Assembly (NCBI GenBank): GCA_030428745.1
Contig: JAUIEG010000048.1
Span: 1 to 10,810 of the forward strand
DNA: 10,810 bases
Source of the DNA: Alphaproteobacteria bacterium
GTDB lineage: Bacteria > Pseudomonadota > Alphaproteobacteria > Caulobacterales > Parvularculaceae
Direction of reading: 5' to 3'
The notes beneath the pieces were generated by a model, which did not search any database, was not told where the DNA came from, and saw nothing but the letters and a program-made list of their open reading frames with translations. A program made the position numbers and the translations under genes. Every line of letters begins with the position of its first letter. Position 1 is the stretch's first letter. Below are positions 1-7,138 of this stretch, piece after piece.

Positions 1-1104
1 AAAATCGCCCGCGCCGTCGTTGACGCCGTCCTCAACATGCTGATCGAACAGGATCTCGGCGCCAGCCTGACGGAGAGTGAAGCTGCGCGCCGCCGTCTCG
101 ATCTGCAAATCGAAGAGTATGAAGAAAAACTGGTCTCTAATGAACGCGCCGTCGCTGCTTTCCGCGCCGAACACGCCGCCGAACTCACCTCTCTTCAAGG
201 CGCCTCGCGCCAGCGCGAACTCAAAGAAAATGAGATCGTTCGCGTCGGCGATGAACTCGAGCGCACGAAAGGCCGCGTTCTCACGCTGCAAAATCTCATT
301 TCCGCCACACCGCGCCGCGCCTCCGGAGGCGAACTCGACCGGCTGAGAGTCGAGCTTTCGGCGCTGCGCAGTCAATACGAAGAAAATCATCCCGACATTC
401 GCGGCGTCATGGCCCGGATCGAAGAGCTCGAAAAAGAAAACGCCGCCCTGTCCGCCAACCCGGAATATGTCCGCCTGCAATCTGAGCTGCGGGTTGCGCA
501 TGATTCTGTCGCCGCGCTTGAAGCACGCGAAGCGCGCCTCAAGGAAGAACTCGGCGCGCTGGACTTCGCCGCTGGCCAGGCGCCAGCCGTTGAAGCCGAA
601 CTACGTCAAATCGTGCGCGAATATGAGCAGACGCAAAAGACCTATGAGGAATTGCTGTCGCGCCGCGATCGCCTCGACCTGACGCGCAACCTCGGCGCAG
701 CGGGACGCGGCGTTGAGTATCAAGTCTTCGAATGGCCCTCTGAAGCGCTTGCGCCCAGCGATCCGCCAAGGCTTCTTCTTATTCTTGGCGTCTGCATCGC
801 GGCTTTAGGGGCGGGAACCGCCGCCGCGCTCGGACTCAGCCTGCTGGACAAGAGCTATACGCAGGCAAGCGAACTTCAGTCCGCTTTTGGTCTGCCCGTC
901 CTCGGCGCTATCAGCGAAACGCCGTCGGATGAAATTTTTGCAGCCCGCAAACAAGACCGCATGCGCATCGCTATGGCGAGCGTCAGCTTTATCGCTATTG
1001 CCGGGCTATACGCTTATCTGACAGTTTTCCGGCTGCCCTCAACTGACCCGGCGATCGGAAAAACAGCAGCCGCCAACCATCCAGAGATGGAGGCGTCATT
1101 ATGA
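1..1104 (+). CDS. XrtA-system polysaccharide chain-length determinant (Wzz/GumC-like), 5' partial
   Basis: The reading frame is open from base 1, so the ATG at 37 is internal and the true start lies upstream; 367 residues are visible. The family (PEP-CTERM/XrtA chain-length determinant, a Wzz/GumC-type inner-membrane protein) is usually near 500 residues, so the N-terminal Wzz domain with the first membrane segment is missing. Visible residues 1 to about 235 are charged, helical, coiled-coil-like periplasmic sequence, including the GumC-type motif YEENHPDIRG (about 126-135). A proline-containing stretch (APSDPP, about 251-256) leads into a membrane helix (about 257-280), then the conserved cytoplasmic boundary LLDKSY and GLPVLGAIS. 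A second hydrophobic segment (about 320-343) follows. Family knowledge: such proteins set polymer length and work with a tyrosine autokinase, which is the next gene and overlaps this one by 4 bases. The family call is strong; the exact polymer is unknown. Confidence 0.9.
   Translation, partial: KIARAVVDAVLNMLIEQDLGASLTESEAARRRLDLQIEEYEEKLVSNERAVAAFRAEHAAELTSLQGASRQRELKENEIVRVGDELERTKGRVLTLQNLISATPRRASGGELDRLRVELSALRSQYEENHPDIRGVMARIEELEKENAALSANPEYVRLQSELRVAHDSVAALEAREARLKEELGALDFAAGQAPAVEAELRQIVREYEQTQKTYEELLSRRDRLDLTRNLGAAGRGVEYQVFEWPSEALAPSDPPRLLLILGVCIAALGAGTAAALGLSLLDKSYTQASELQSAFGLPVLGAISETPSDEIFAARKQDRMRIAMASVSFIAIAGLYAYLTVFRLPSTDPAIGKTAAANHPEMEASL
1089..1093 (+). promoter_or_regulatory. 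Ribosome binding site of the tyrosine autokinase gene
   Basis: A full GGAGG lies 7 bases before the ATG at 1101, inside the end of the chain-length gene. It supports that start and suggests independent initiation in addition to coupling through the overlapping stop/start. Confidence 0.8.
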
Positions 1105-2033
1105 GCGTTGTTGAAAAAGCCGGCGCCAATGTCCTTAAAGCCGCGTTCGCCAAGAAAGATAAAAAGAGCAAGAAGGACAAGAAAAAGCGCGACGCCACCG
1201 AAATGACGGAAACGCCGCAGACGGGCGAGCCTGAAAAGATCGATCTCGACTTTTCGGCGATGTCGCATCACGGGTTTTACAACCCGCAAGACCGCTCCAG
1301 CCAGCTCGCGCTTGAAATGCGCGCCGTAAAGCGCCGCCTGTTGCGCCGCATCGGCTATCTTCGCTCAAGCGGTGAGCGCCAGGCGTTCCGCACGCCCGGC
1401 AAACAGCGCAACGTCATCCTCGTCACCTCGACAAGGGCCGGTGAAGGCAAAACCTTCACCGCGATCAATCTGGCTCTCAGCCTGGCGCTCGAAGATCAGA
1501 TTGAAACGCTCCTGATCGATGCGGATCTGTCGCGCCCTAAAATCCGTGAACGGTTGGGGCTGCCTGAAGCCGCTGGCCTGCATGACCGCATTCGCAATCC
1601 GAAACTCGATGCGGAGAGCCTCGGATGGCGTCTTAATGCAGCGCCTCTTACGATTATCCCTGAGGGCGCACAGGCGGAACGGCCTACCGACCTGTTTGCG
1701 ACTTCAGACGCCCAGGATATGTGGACGGAACTTTCCACCGCCAATCCTCAACGCCTTGTCATCATTGACGCGCCGCCGGTGCTGGCCGCGACTGACGCTG
1801 TCATGCTCGCCAAATACGCCGACGAGATTGTCTTCGTCGTTGAAGCCAATTCAACGCCGGAAGCCGCCGTCGCCGCCGCCGTCGACGAACTGATCGACAT
1901 CAATCCGAATGTCAGCCTGATGCTGAACCGGTGCCAAATTGGCGCCGGCGGCGCCCATTATGGTTCTTACGAATATTATGACCGCAGCGAAGCCGCGAGC
2001 GCGCCCTCCGGCAAACCCTCAAGTGAAGGATAG
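1101..2033 (+). CDS. XrtA-associated tyrosine autokinase (BY-kinase)
   Basis: A 310-residue bacterial tyrosine kinase of the CpsD/Wzc-C type that autophosphorylates and regulates polysaccharide export. Visible motifs are Walker A (STRAGEGKTF, residues 110-119, K117), Walker A' (LLIDAD, 137-142), Walker B (VIIDAP, 220-225) and a C-terminal tyrosine cluster at Y287, Y290, Y292 and Y293. The segment around residues 71-85 (LEMRAVKRRLL) matches the region before the kinase fold in XrtA-type kinases. Residues 18-31 form a lysine-rich block (KKDKKSKKDKKKRD). The start is the ATG at 1101, preceded by GGAGG, and the ATGA overlaps the stop of the chain-length gene by 4 bases. Membrane activator and kinase are therefore separate proteins, unlike fused enterobacterial Wzc. 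The next gene starts 4 bases after the stop. Phosphorylation sites are inferred from the family. Confidence 0.93.
   Translation: MSVVEKAGANVLKAAFAKKDKKSKKDKKKRDATEMTETPQTGEPEKIDLDFSAMSHHGFYNPQDRSSQLALEMRAVKRRLLRRIGYLRSSGERQAFRTPGKQRNVILVTSTRAGEGKTFTAINLALSLALEDQIETLLIDADLSRPKIRERLGLPEAAGLHDRIRNPKLDAESLGWRLNAAPLTIIPEGAQAERPTDLFATSDAQDMWTELSTANPQRLVIIDAPPVLAATDAVMLAKYADEIVFVVEANSTPEAAVAAAVDELIDINPNVSLMLNRCQIGAGGAHYGSYEYYDRSEAASAPSGKPSSEG
2026..2030 (+). promoter_or_regulatory. Ribosome binding site fixing the start of the outer-membrane protein
   Basis: AAGGA lies 7 bases before the ATG at 2038. It favours this start over the in-frame ATG at 1939, which lies inside the kinase gene and would put 33 extra residues before the signal peptide. 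Confidence 0.75.
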
Positions 2034-2037
2034 TCTC

Positions 2038-3729
2038 ATGGGGAAGCACACAAACACTCTGGCCGCCGGACCACGCTTGAAAGCAGCGCTTCTCGCCAGC
2101 GCCGGCATCGGCGTCTTTGCGACAGCCTCCTTCGCCCAGGTCGCGGCGCCCGATGCGCCGCTGAAAATGCAGACCGATTATTTCGGTTACGCCGCGAGCG
2201 CTTCTGTGCGCGCCGGGTACTCAGACAACATCAATCTGCAGCGCTCCGGGTTAGAGGATGACGAATATATTCTCTCCACCCTGCTTTCCGGCGGCGCCAT
2301 TTATTCAACAAAGCGCGTCACAGCGATTGTTCTCGGCGATCTCGACTTTTCTTATCTCCTCAATGACAGCGACTTTGCGGTGAACCAGAATATCGCCGGC
2401 ACAAGCACGTTCACGGGCGTTGAAAACTGGCTCTATTTCGATTTTTCCGGGTCGACATCGCGGCAACTGCTCGGCGACCAGGCAAGGTTTTCGGGCAATA
2501 TCAACGCCGGCCGTAACCAGCGCGCCAATGTTCACACCTATGCGGCGAGCCCATATATCTTTCATGAGTTCTCCGACGATTCGAGCGCCGAGCTGCGCTA
2601 CCGTTTCTCCCAGGTGTTTGTGGATGACAGCGGATCGCTTTCTTCGTTCTTTTCCGGCAGCTCAATCAACGATTCCCTCACTCACGAAGTGCTTGCCCAA
2701 TATGACAGCGGCCGCAAGCTGGACCGCATGCGCTTCCGTTTGACCGCCTATGGCAGCGACACGACTGAGGACGGCGTCAGCTTCTTCCCGGACTTTGGCT
2801 ACAGACAGGGCGCCGTTTCGGCTGACCTGCAATTCTCGCTGACCGACCGTTTCGCTCTTTCCGGCGGTCTCGGCTATGATGAACTGGAAACCGAGGGCGC
2901 CGCGTCCGTCTTTTTTAATGACGATAATCTTTCGGGCTTTTTCTGGCGCGCAGGCTTCACCGCGCAACCCGGGCCGCGGTCTTCCATCAGGCTTGAATAT
3001 GGCGAACGCTATGGCGATGACTTCATCGACGCCAGCGCGCGCTATCAGATATCGCAACGGTTCGCCTTCACTGCCGGCGCCAGCCGGTCTTTTCGCACAC
3101 GGGCGCAATCGGTTACGTCGCAATTCCAGTCGACCCAACGCGAAACGCTGGAATTCGCCGACCGCTTACGTGAAGGACAACAGCTTTCGGCGCGGGACGT
3201 TATCGAAGCAGCGACCTTCTACGCCTCCAGCCGCAATTTCGGCAGCGCCCAGACCAATGGCGTTTCCGTTTCCGATTCTGCATATGCCTCTCTGACGGGT
3301 GATTTCGATCTTACGGAACTGTCGCTCAACGGCTTCTATTCAGACGATAATTTCGGTTTTCGACAAATCGAAACCTATGGCGCGAGCCTTAATCTCAACC
3401 GGCGCCTTGCCCGACGCATTACCGGCTATGGCTCGGTTTCCTTCCGCCGCAGCGATACCGCCTTTGATGAGGCGACCTGCGTGGCGAACCCGCTGATTTT
3501 CGGCATCGACACTATGGACCCGTTGTTCGACGCTGTTGCAGACTGTGCTTCGCTAGCGGCCACCAACGGCGTTACCAATACGGTTATTGGCCAGATCGGG
3601 GCATCCTATCGAATTTACAAAAACGCTTCTGTCTTTGTCGAGGCGACGCATACGGAACGCTTTTCGCCAAACGCGCTCCTCGAATATGACGAGAATAACT
3701 TCCTGGCGGGAATCACCGTGGACTTCTAA
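2038..3729 (+). CDS. XrtA/PEP-CTERM-associated outer-membrane beta-barrel protein
   Basis: A 563-residue protein with a signal peptide (hydrophobic core about 16-30, likely cleavage after SFA at residue 33). The mature part has alternating aromatic/polar strands, frequent Y, F, N, D, S and G, and ends in a terminal phenylalanine (GITVDF), as expected for barrels inserted by the BAM machinery. An early RAGYSDNINL segment (58-67) matches the N-terminal signature of the PEP-CTERM-associated outer-membrane family (TIGR03016 type). Its place between kinase and ATPase is the usual one for this family. Exactly two cysteines are present, C481 and C503, probably in one extracellular loop. Role in polymer export or surface anchoring is inferred from context; the function of the family is not established to my knowledge. 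The stop is two bases before the next start. Confidence 0.85.
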   Translation: MGKHTNTLAAGPRLKAALLASAGIGVFATASFAQVAAPDAPLKMQTDYFGYAASASVRAGYSDNINLQRSGLEDDEYILSTLLSGGAIYSTKRVTAIVLGDLDFSYLLNDSDFAVNQNIAGTSTFTGVENWLYFDFSGSTSRQLLGDQARFSGNINAGRNQRANVHTYAASPYIFHEFSDDSSAELRYRFSQVFVDDSGSLSSFFSGSSINDSLTHEVLAQYDSGRKLDRMRFRLTAYGSDTTEDGVSFFPDFGYRQGAVSADLQFSLTDRFALSGGLGYDELETEGAASVFFNDDNLSGFFWRAGFTAQPGPRSSIRLEYGERYGDDFIDASARYQISQRFAFTAGASRSFRTRAQSVTSQFQSTQRETLEFADRLREGQQLSARDVIEAATFYASSRNFGSAQTNGVSVSDSAYASLTGDFDLTELSLNGFYSDDNFGFRQIETYGASLNLNRRLARRITGYGSVSFRRSDTAFDEATCVANPLIFGIDTMDPLFDAVADCASLAATNGVTNTVIGQIGASYRIYKNASVFVEATHTERFSPNALLEYDENNFLAGITVDF

Positions 3730-3731
3730 AC

Positions 3732-5201
3732 ATGTATGAAGAGTATTTTCGCCTTACCGATGCGCCTTTCCGTCTGAACCCGGACCCGCGTTTCTTTTAT
3801 GGCAGCCGCAGCCATAATAAGGCGATGGCCTATCTCCATTACGGCCTGAAGCAGGCGGAGGGCTTTATCGTCATCACCGGCCCTGTCGGTGCGGGCAAAT
3901 CCATGGTGATCAGCCACCTTCTCGATCAGCTCAATTCGTCCAACATTGTCGCCGCCAATCTCCTCACGTCGAATATCGAAGCCGAAGATCTGCTCAGCCA
4001 GATTTTGTCAGCCTTCCGGATCGAGCCCGAAGGCGAAGGACGTGCGGGTGAAATCGAAGCCTTTGAAGATTATCTCTTCGACCAGCTTAATCGTGGACGG
4101 CGCGTTCTCCTGATCATCGACGAGGCGCAGAACCTGCCCTTCAAAACACTCGAAGAACTGCGCATGCTGTCCAATATCGACTATGAGGGAACGCCCTTGT
4201 TCCAGGTCTTTCTGGTCGGTCAGCCGGAATTTCGCGCAATTATGGAACAACCCAATATGGAGCAATTGCGTCAGCGCGTGATCGCTTCCTACCATCTTGA
4301 AAACCTTTCCGAGGAAGAGACCCGCGACTACGTCCTGCATCGCCTTTCAGTCGCAGGTTGGCGCGAAGACCCGGCCTTTACTGATGACGCCTTCCACGCG
4401 ATCCACGAAGCAACGACCGGGCTCCCCCGCCGCGTCAACACGCTTTGCAACCGGCTGATGCTTTACTGCTCACTGGAGGAAACGCACGAGGTGACCGCCG
4501 ACGTCGTCGAAACCGTTTGCGCCGAGTTAAAAGAAGAAAAACTCGACGCGCGTAAACCCGCGGACGCCATGCCGCCCGTTGCAAAGATCGAAGACAAACC
4601 GGCTGTAGAAGAACCGGAAGAGGAGCCGGTTGTCGCGACAGCGGCAACGCCAGAGGAAATGCCTGCCGAAACGCCATCTGAAAGTTCCGGGGCCGATAAG
4701 GCTCCCGATGACGAGGCGGAAACCAATATTGTCTCGCTGGAAAACGAGCGAGCGCGTAAAAGCGCCGCCACCGTTGAGCCCGACCTGGAGAGCCCTGTGG
4801 AACAAGAGCCGGAAATCGTTTCCTCATCCATAAGCGTTCTCGATCGACTGCGCGCGAAAAAACGTGACCGCGCGCCGCAGGAAGCCACGCTGACTGACGT
4901 GGCAAGCGCCATCAAGGCGGCAAGCGAAGGGACGGCCTCTGCGTCGGAAGAAGCGGCGCCGGATCAAGAAGACGCGCTGTTGGCGTCGGACGCTGCGGAC
5001 GGTCCGCAATGGAGAAGCGCCCTCACCCGCTCCATTGACGAAACACGCGAAGAGCTGAAACGCGCCCATTCCAATGTCGTTGACCTCACTCGCACGGTCA
5101 GCGCCAGCGAACAAACGCGCAGTGAGCGCCGCCGAAAAATCGCTGACAGTCTCGGCCGCGCGGAAGCCTTGCTCGATGCAATGCGCGCCGCCGAAGGCTA
5201 A
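3732..5201 (+). CDS. XrtA-associated ATPase (ExeA/GspA-like AAA) with long acidic C-terminal extension
   Basis: 489 residues. The N-terminal part to about residue 268 is a typical XrtA-locus ATPase: opening MYEEYFRLTDAPFRLNPDPR, Walker A GPVGAGKS (50-57), Walker B LLIIDEAQ (126-133), LVGQPE (161-166) and the GLPRRVN element (230-236). Known relatives are about this length only. Here about 220 further residues follow: an acidic, Pro/Glu/Ala-rich, probably disordered linker (about 270-430) interrupted by short conserved-looking islands (NIVSLENERARK, 332-343; SISVLDRLRAKK, 366-377), then a charged helical or coiled-coil end (about 427-489). No membrane segment is visible. The start at 3732 follows the previous stop by two bases with only a weak GTGGA site, so translation is probably coupled. 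Likely role: energising or ordering envelope assembly of the polysaccharide system, inferred from ExeA homology. Confidence 0.92.
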   Translation: MYEEYFRLTDAPFRLNPDPRFFYGSRSHNKAMAYLHYGLKQAEGFIVITGPVGAGKSMVISHLLDQLNSSNIVAANLLTSNIEAEDLLSQILSAFRIEPEGEGRAGEIEAFEDYLFDQLNRGRRVLLIIDEAQNLPFKTLEELRMLSNIDYEGTPLFQVFLVGQPEFRAIMEQPNMEQLRQRVIASYHLENLSEEETRDYVLHRLSVAGWREDPAFTDDAFHAIHEATTGLPRRVNTLCNRLMLYCSLEETHEVTADVVETVCAELKEEKLDARKPADAMPPVAKIEDKPAVEEPEEEPVVATAATPEEMPAETPSESSGADKAPDDEAETNIVSLENERARKSAATVEPDLESPVEQEPEIVSSSISVLDRLRAKKRDRAPQEATLTDVASAIKAASEGTASASEEAAPDQEDALLASDAADGPQWRSALTRSIDETREELKRAHSNVVDLTRTVSASEQTRSERRRKIADSLGRAEALLDAMRAAEG

Positions 5202-5210
5202 CCGAATCCC

Positions 5211-5218
5211 GGAGAGGG
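5211..5218 (+). promoter_or_regulatory. Ribosome binding site of the polysaccharide deacetylase
   Basis: A purine-rich GGAGAGGG lies just before the ATG at 5223, in the 21-base gap after the ATPase stop. This is the largest gap in the operon and the one place where initiation looks fully independent. Confidence 0.75.
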
Positions 5219-5222
5219 CATA

Positions 5223-6071
5223 ATGAGCGCCGCCGACGGCATATCCCGGCCCAGCTTCGCCCTTTCCGTCGATGTGGAAGACTATTTTCAGGTCTGGGCG
5301 TTCTCAAGCGTCGTCTCCCGCGCTTCATGGGACGGATTTTCGTTGCGCGTTGGCGAGAACACCCGGCGTTGCCTTGACCTTTTTGACGCACATGACGCGA
5401 AGGCGACGTTCTTTACGCTGGGTTGGGTGGCGGAACGCGACCCGGACCTCATCAGAGAAATCGTGGCGCGCGGCCATGAACTGGCAAGCCATGGCTACGA
5501 CCACACAAAAGTCAATGAGCAGACGCGCGAGCAATTCCTCGCGGATGTCAAAAAAACAAAAGCACTGCTGGAGGATCTGTCCGGTGTCGCCGTGAATGGC
5601 TATCGCGCCGCCGGATTTTCTATCGGCAAGGCGACACCCTGGGCCCATGAGGCGCTCGCCGAGGCAGGTCATCTTTATTCATCCAGCACGCATCCTATCG
5701 CGCATGACCACTACGGTGACGCATCGGCGCCGCAATCGCCTTATGAGAATGCCGGACTGATCGAAGCGCCTGTGGCGACGGTCGATTTCTTCGGAAAACG
5801 CTTCAGCGCCGCGGGCGGCGGATGGTTCCGGGCGGCGCCGCTCGCCCTGTCAAAAGCGCTACTCACAGAAGCATCAAAAAAACTCGACGGACCGGTGATC
5901 TTTTATTTTCACCCTTGGGAGATCGATCCGGACCAGCCGCGCCTTACCCGCGCCCCGCTAAAATCGCAGCTGCGTCACTATCTCAATCTCGGCAGTATGG
6001 AAGGCAAGCTTTCGAAAACGCTCGGCAGCTTTTCTTGGGGACGCATCGATGACGCGTTGGGCCTGCAATGA
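5223..6071 (+). CDS. XrtA-system polysaccharide deacetylase (NodB-type, DUF3473 C-terminus)
   Basis: 282 residues, the normal length for the PEP-CTERM-locus deacetylase family (TIGR03006 type), carbohydrate esterase family 4. Visible motifs are SVDVEDYFQV near the N-terminus (residues 15-24, candidate catalytic and metal-binding acids D17, E19, D20), SHGYDH (89-94, metal-binding H90 and H94), GYRAAGFS (126-133, R128) and a C-terminal FYFHPWEIDPDQPR (227-240) typical of the DUF3473 region. No signal peptide is seen. It should remove N-acetyl groups from an amino sugar in the polymer or its lipid-linked precursor; the substrate is inferred, not shown. Motif 3 differs a little from the GYRAPSFS form I associate with the family. 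The stop overlaps the next start (ATGA). Confidence 0.93.
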   Translation: MSAADGISRPSFALSVDVEDYFQVWAFSSVVSRASWDGFSLRVGENTRRCLDLFDAHDAKATFFTLGWVAERDPDLIREIVARGHELASHGYDHTKVNEQTREQFLADVKKTKALLEDLSGVAVNGYRAAGFSIGKATPWAHEALAEAGHLYSSSTHPIAHDHYGDASAPQSPYENAGLIEAPVATVDFFGKRFSAAGGGWFRAAPLALSKALLTEASKKLDGPVIFYFHPWEIDPDQPRLTRAPLKSQLRHYLNLGSMEGKLSKTLGSFSWGRIDDALGLQ

Positions 6072-7138
6072 ACGCACCCTCCCCCATAACGCCAAGCGCA
6101 TCGCTTTCCGTCAGCTGCGAGCCCCAATGCGATCCGGCCGAATGGGACGCATTTGTGCAGTCTCAGCCGCGAGGAACATTTTTTCAGCTCTCCGGCTGGG
6201 GCGCTGCTGTAAAGGCCGCTTATGGCTATGAGACTTTCTACATCACAGCACACAGAAACGGCTTGCTCGTAGGCGTGTTGCCGCTGACATACGCCAAAAC
6301 ACCGCTTCTTGGCGCTTCGCTGATTTCCACCGCGTTCTCGGTCGGGGGCGGACCGCTCGCCAGCGATGATGAGGCTCTTCAAGCGCTTCTCCACGCGGCG
6401 CAGCAACTCGGTGAAGACAATAATGTTTGCTACATTGAGTGCCGGTCGGATTTCGAAGGGGAAGACTGGCTGGAAAAAAGCGGGTTGCATGCATGCTTTG
6501 AATTGGCTTTGGCGAAAGATGAGGGAGAGGCGCTGTCTGCAATCCCCCGTAAGCGCCGCGCGGAAATCCGAAAAGCAATTGAGGCGGCAAATGACGGCGC
6601 CTTGAGCATTCGACACAATGGCGAACAGGACCTCTTTTACAGACTCTACGCACAATCACTCCACCGGCTCGGCACGCCGGTTTTTCCGCGGCGGTTTTTA
6701 ATTGCATTGATGGATGCATTCCCGGCGAAAACAGAGATTTCCGTGGTCGAACATCAAGGGGAGCCCGTTGCGGCGCTGCTGAGCTTTTATTTCAAGGATA
6801 AAGTTCTGCCCTATTATATAGGCGCATCGGAGAAAGCCCGCGCGACACGCGCGTTTGACTATATTTACTGGGCAGTGATGCGCCGCGCTGCGGAAAAAGG
6901 ATGCGCAATTTTCGACTTTGGGCGCAGTAAAGTCGACACCGGCGCCTATGCGTATAAAAAACTGTGGGGCGCCGAACCGCGCCCCCTCACCTATCGCATC
7001 AAACTCATCGCCGATGATGCGCTTCCGGATATCAATGCAAATAATCCAAAGTTTTCCGCTTTTTCGAAACTCTGGCCGCACCTTCCCGGCTTCGCCGCGA
7101 ACCGTCTCGGCCCCTTGCTGGCGCCGAATTTCCCATGA
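6068..7138 (+). CDS. FemAB-family XrtA/PEP-CTERM-associated protein (GNAT-like fold)
   Basis: 356 residues matching the FemAB-like family of PEP-CTERM loci (TIGR03019 type). Landmarks are GTFFQLSGWGAAVKAAYGYE (36-55), the basic stretch IPRKRRAEIRKAIEAA (159-174), the SLHRLGTPVFPRRF segment (197-210), PYYIGAS (248-254) and the C-terminal FDFGRSK (282-288) followed by KKLWGAEPRPLTYR (297-310). FemAB proteins use an acyl or aminoacyl donor to modify an amino group; here a modification of the polysaccharide, perhaps at amines freed by the preceding deacetylase, is an inference. The start at 6068 overlaps the deacetylase stop by 4 bases and has no good Shine-Dalgarno site, so reinitiation is likely. 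Parts of the gene are visibly more A/T-rich than its neighbours. Confidence 0.9.
   Translation: MNAPSPITPSASLSVSCEPQCDPAEWDAFVQSQPRGTFFQLSGWGAAVKAAYGYETFYITAHRNGLLVGVLPLTYAKTPLLGASLISTAFSVGGGPLASDDEALQALLHAAQQLGEDNNVCYIECRSDFEGEDWLEKSGLHACFELALAKDEGEALSAIPRKRRAEIRKAIEAANDGALSIRHNGEQDLFYRLYAQSLHRLGTPVFPRRFLIALMDAFPAKTEISVVEHQGEPVAALLSFYFKDKVLPYYIGASEKARATRAFDYIYWAVMRRAAEKGCAIFDFGRSKVDTGAYAYKKLWGAEPRPLTYRIKLIADDALPDINANNPKFSAFSKLWPHLPGFAANRLGPLLAPNFP

Noticed and set aside
1939..2037. Upstream in-frame start for the outer-membrane protein (ATG at 1939)
   Set aside because: It lies within the kinase gene, lacks a ribosome site and would bury the signal peptide behind 33 basic/proline-rich residues; the ATG at 2038 has AAGGA at proper spacing.
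2905..2920. T-run inside the outer-membrane protein gene as a terminator
   Set aside because: No stable stem precedes it; the run simply encodes Phe codons.
2662..3138. Minus-strand 158-codon frame inside the outer-membrane protein gene
   Set aside because: It is antisense to a full-length barrel gene with signal peptide and C-terminal Phe; no domain is recognisable.
4435..4915. Minus-strand open frames opposite the ATPase tail
   Set aside because: Two overlapping frames with Arg-rich and Ser/Ala-rich products are mirror effects of the Glu/Ala/Pro-rich + strand tail; the + frame is continuous with a proven ATPase domain.
5978..6719. Minus-strand open frames of 225 and 158 codons across the deacetylase/femAB region
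   Set aside because: They overlap each other and two recognised genes, show no family signature, and have no convincing ribosome site.
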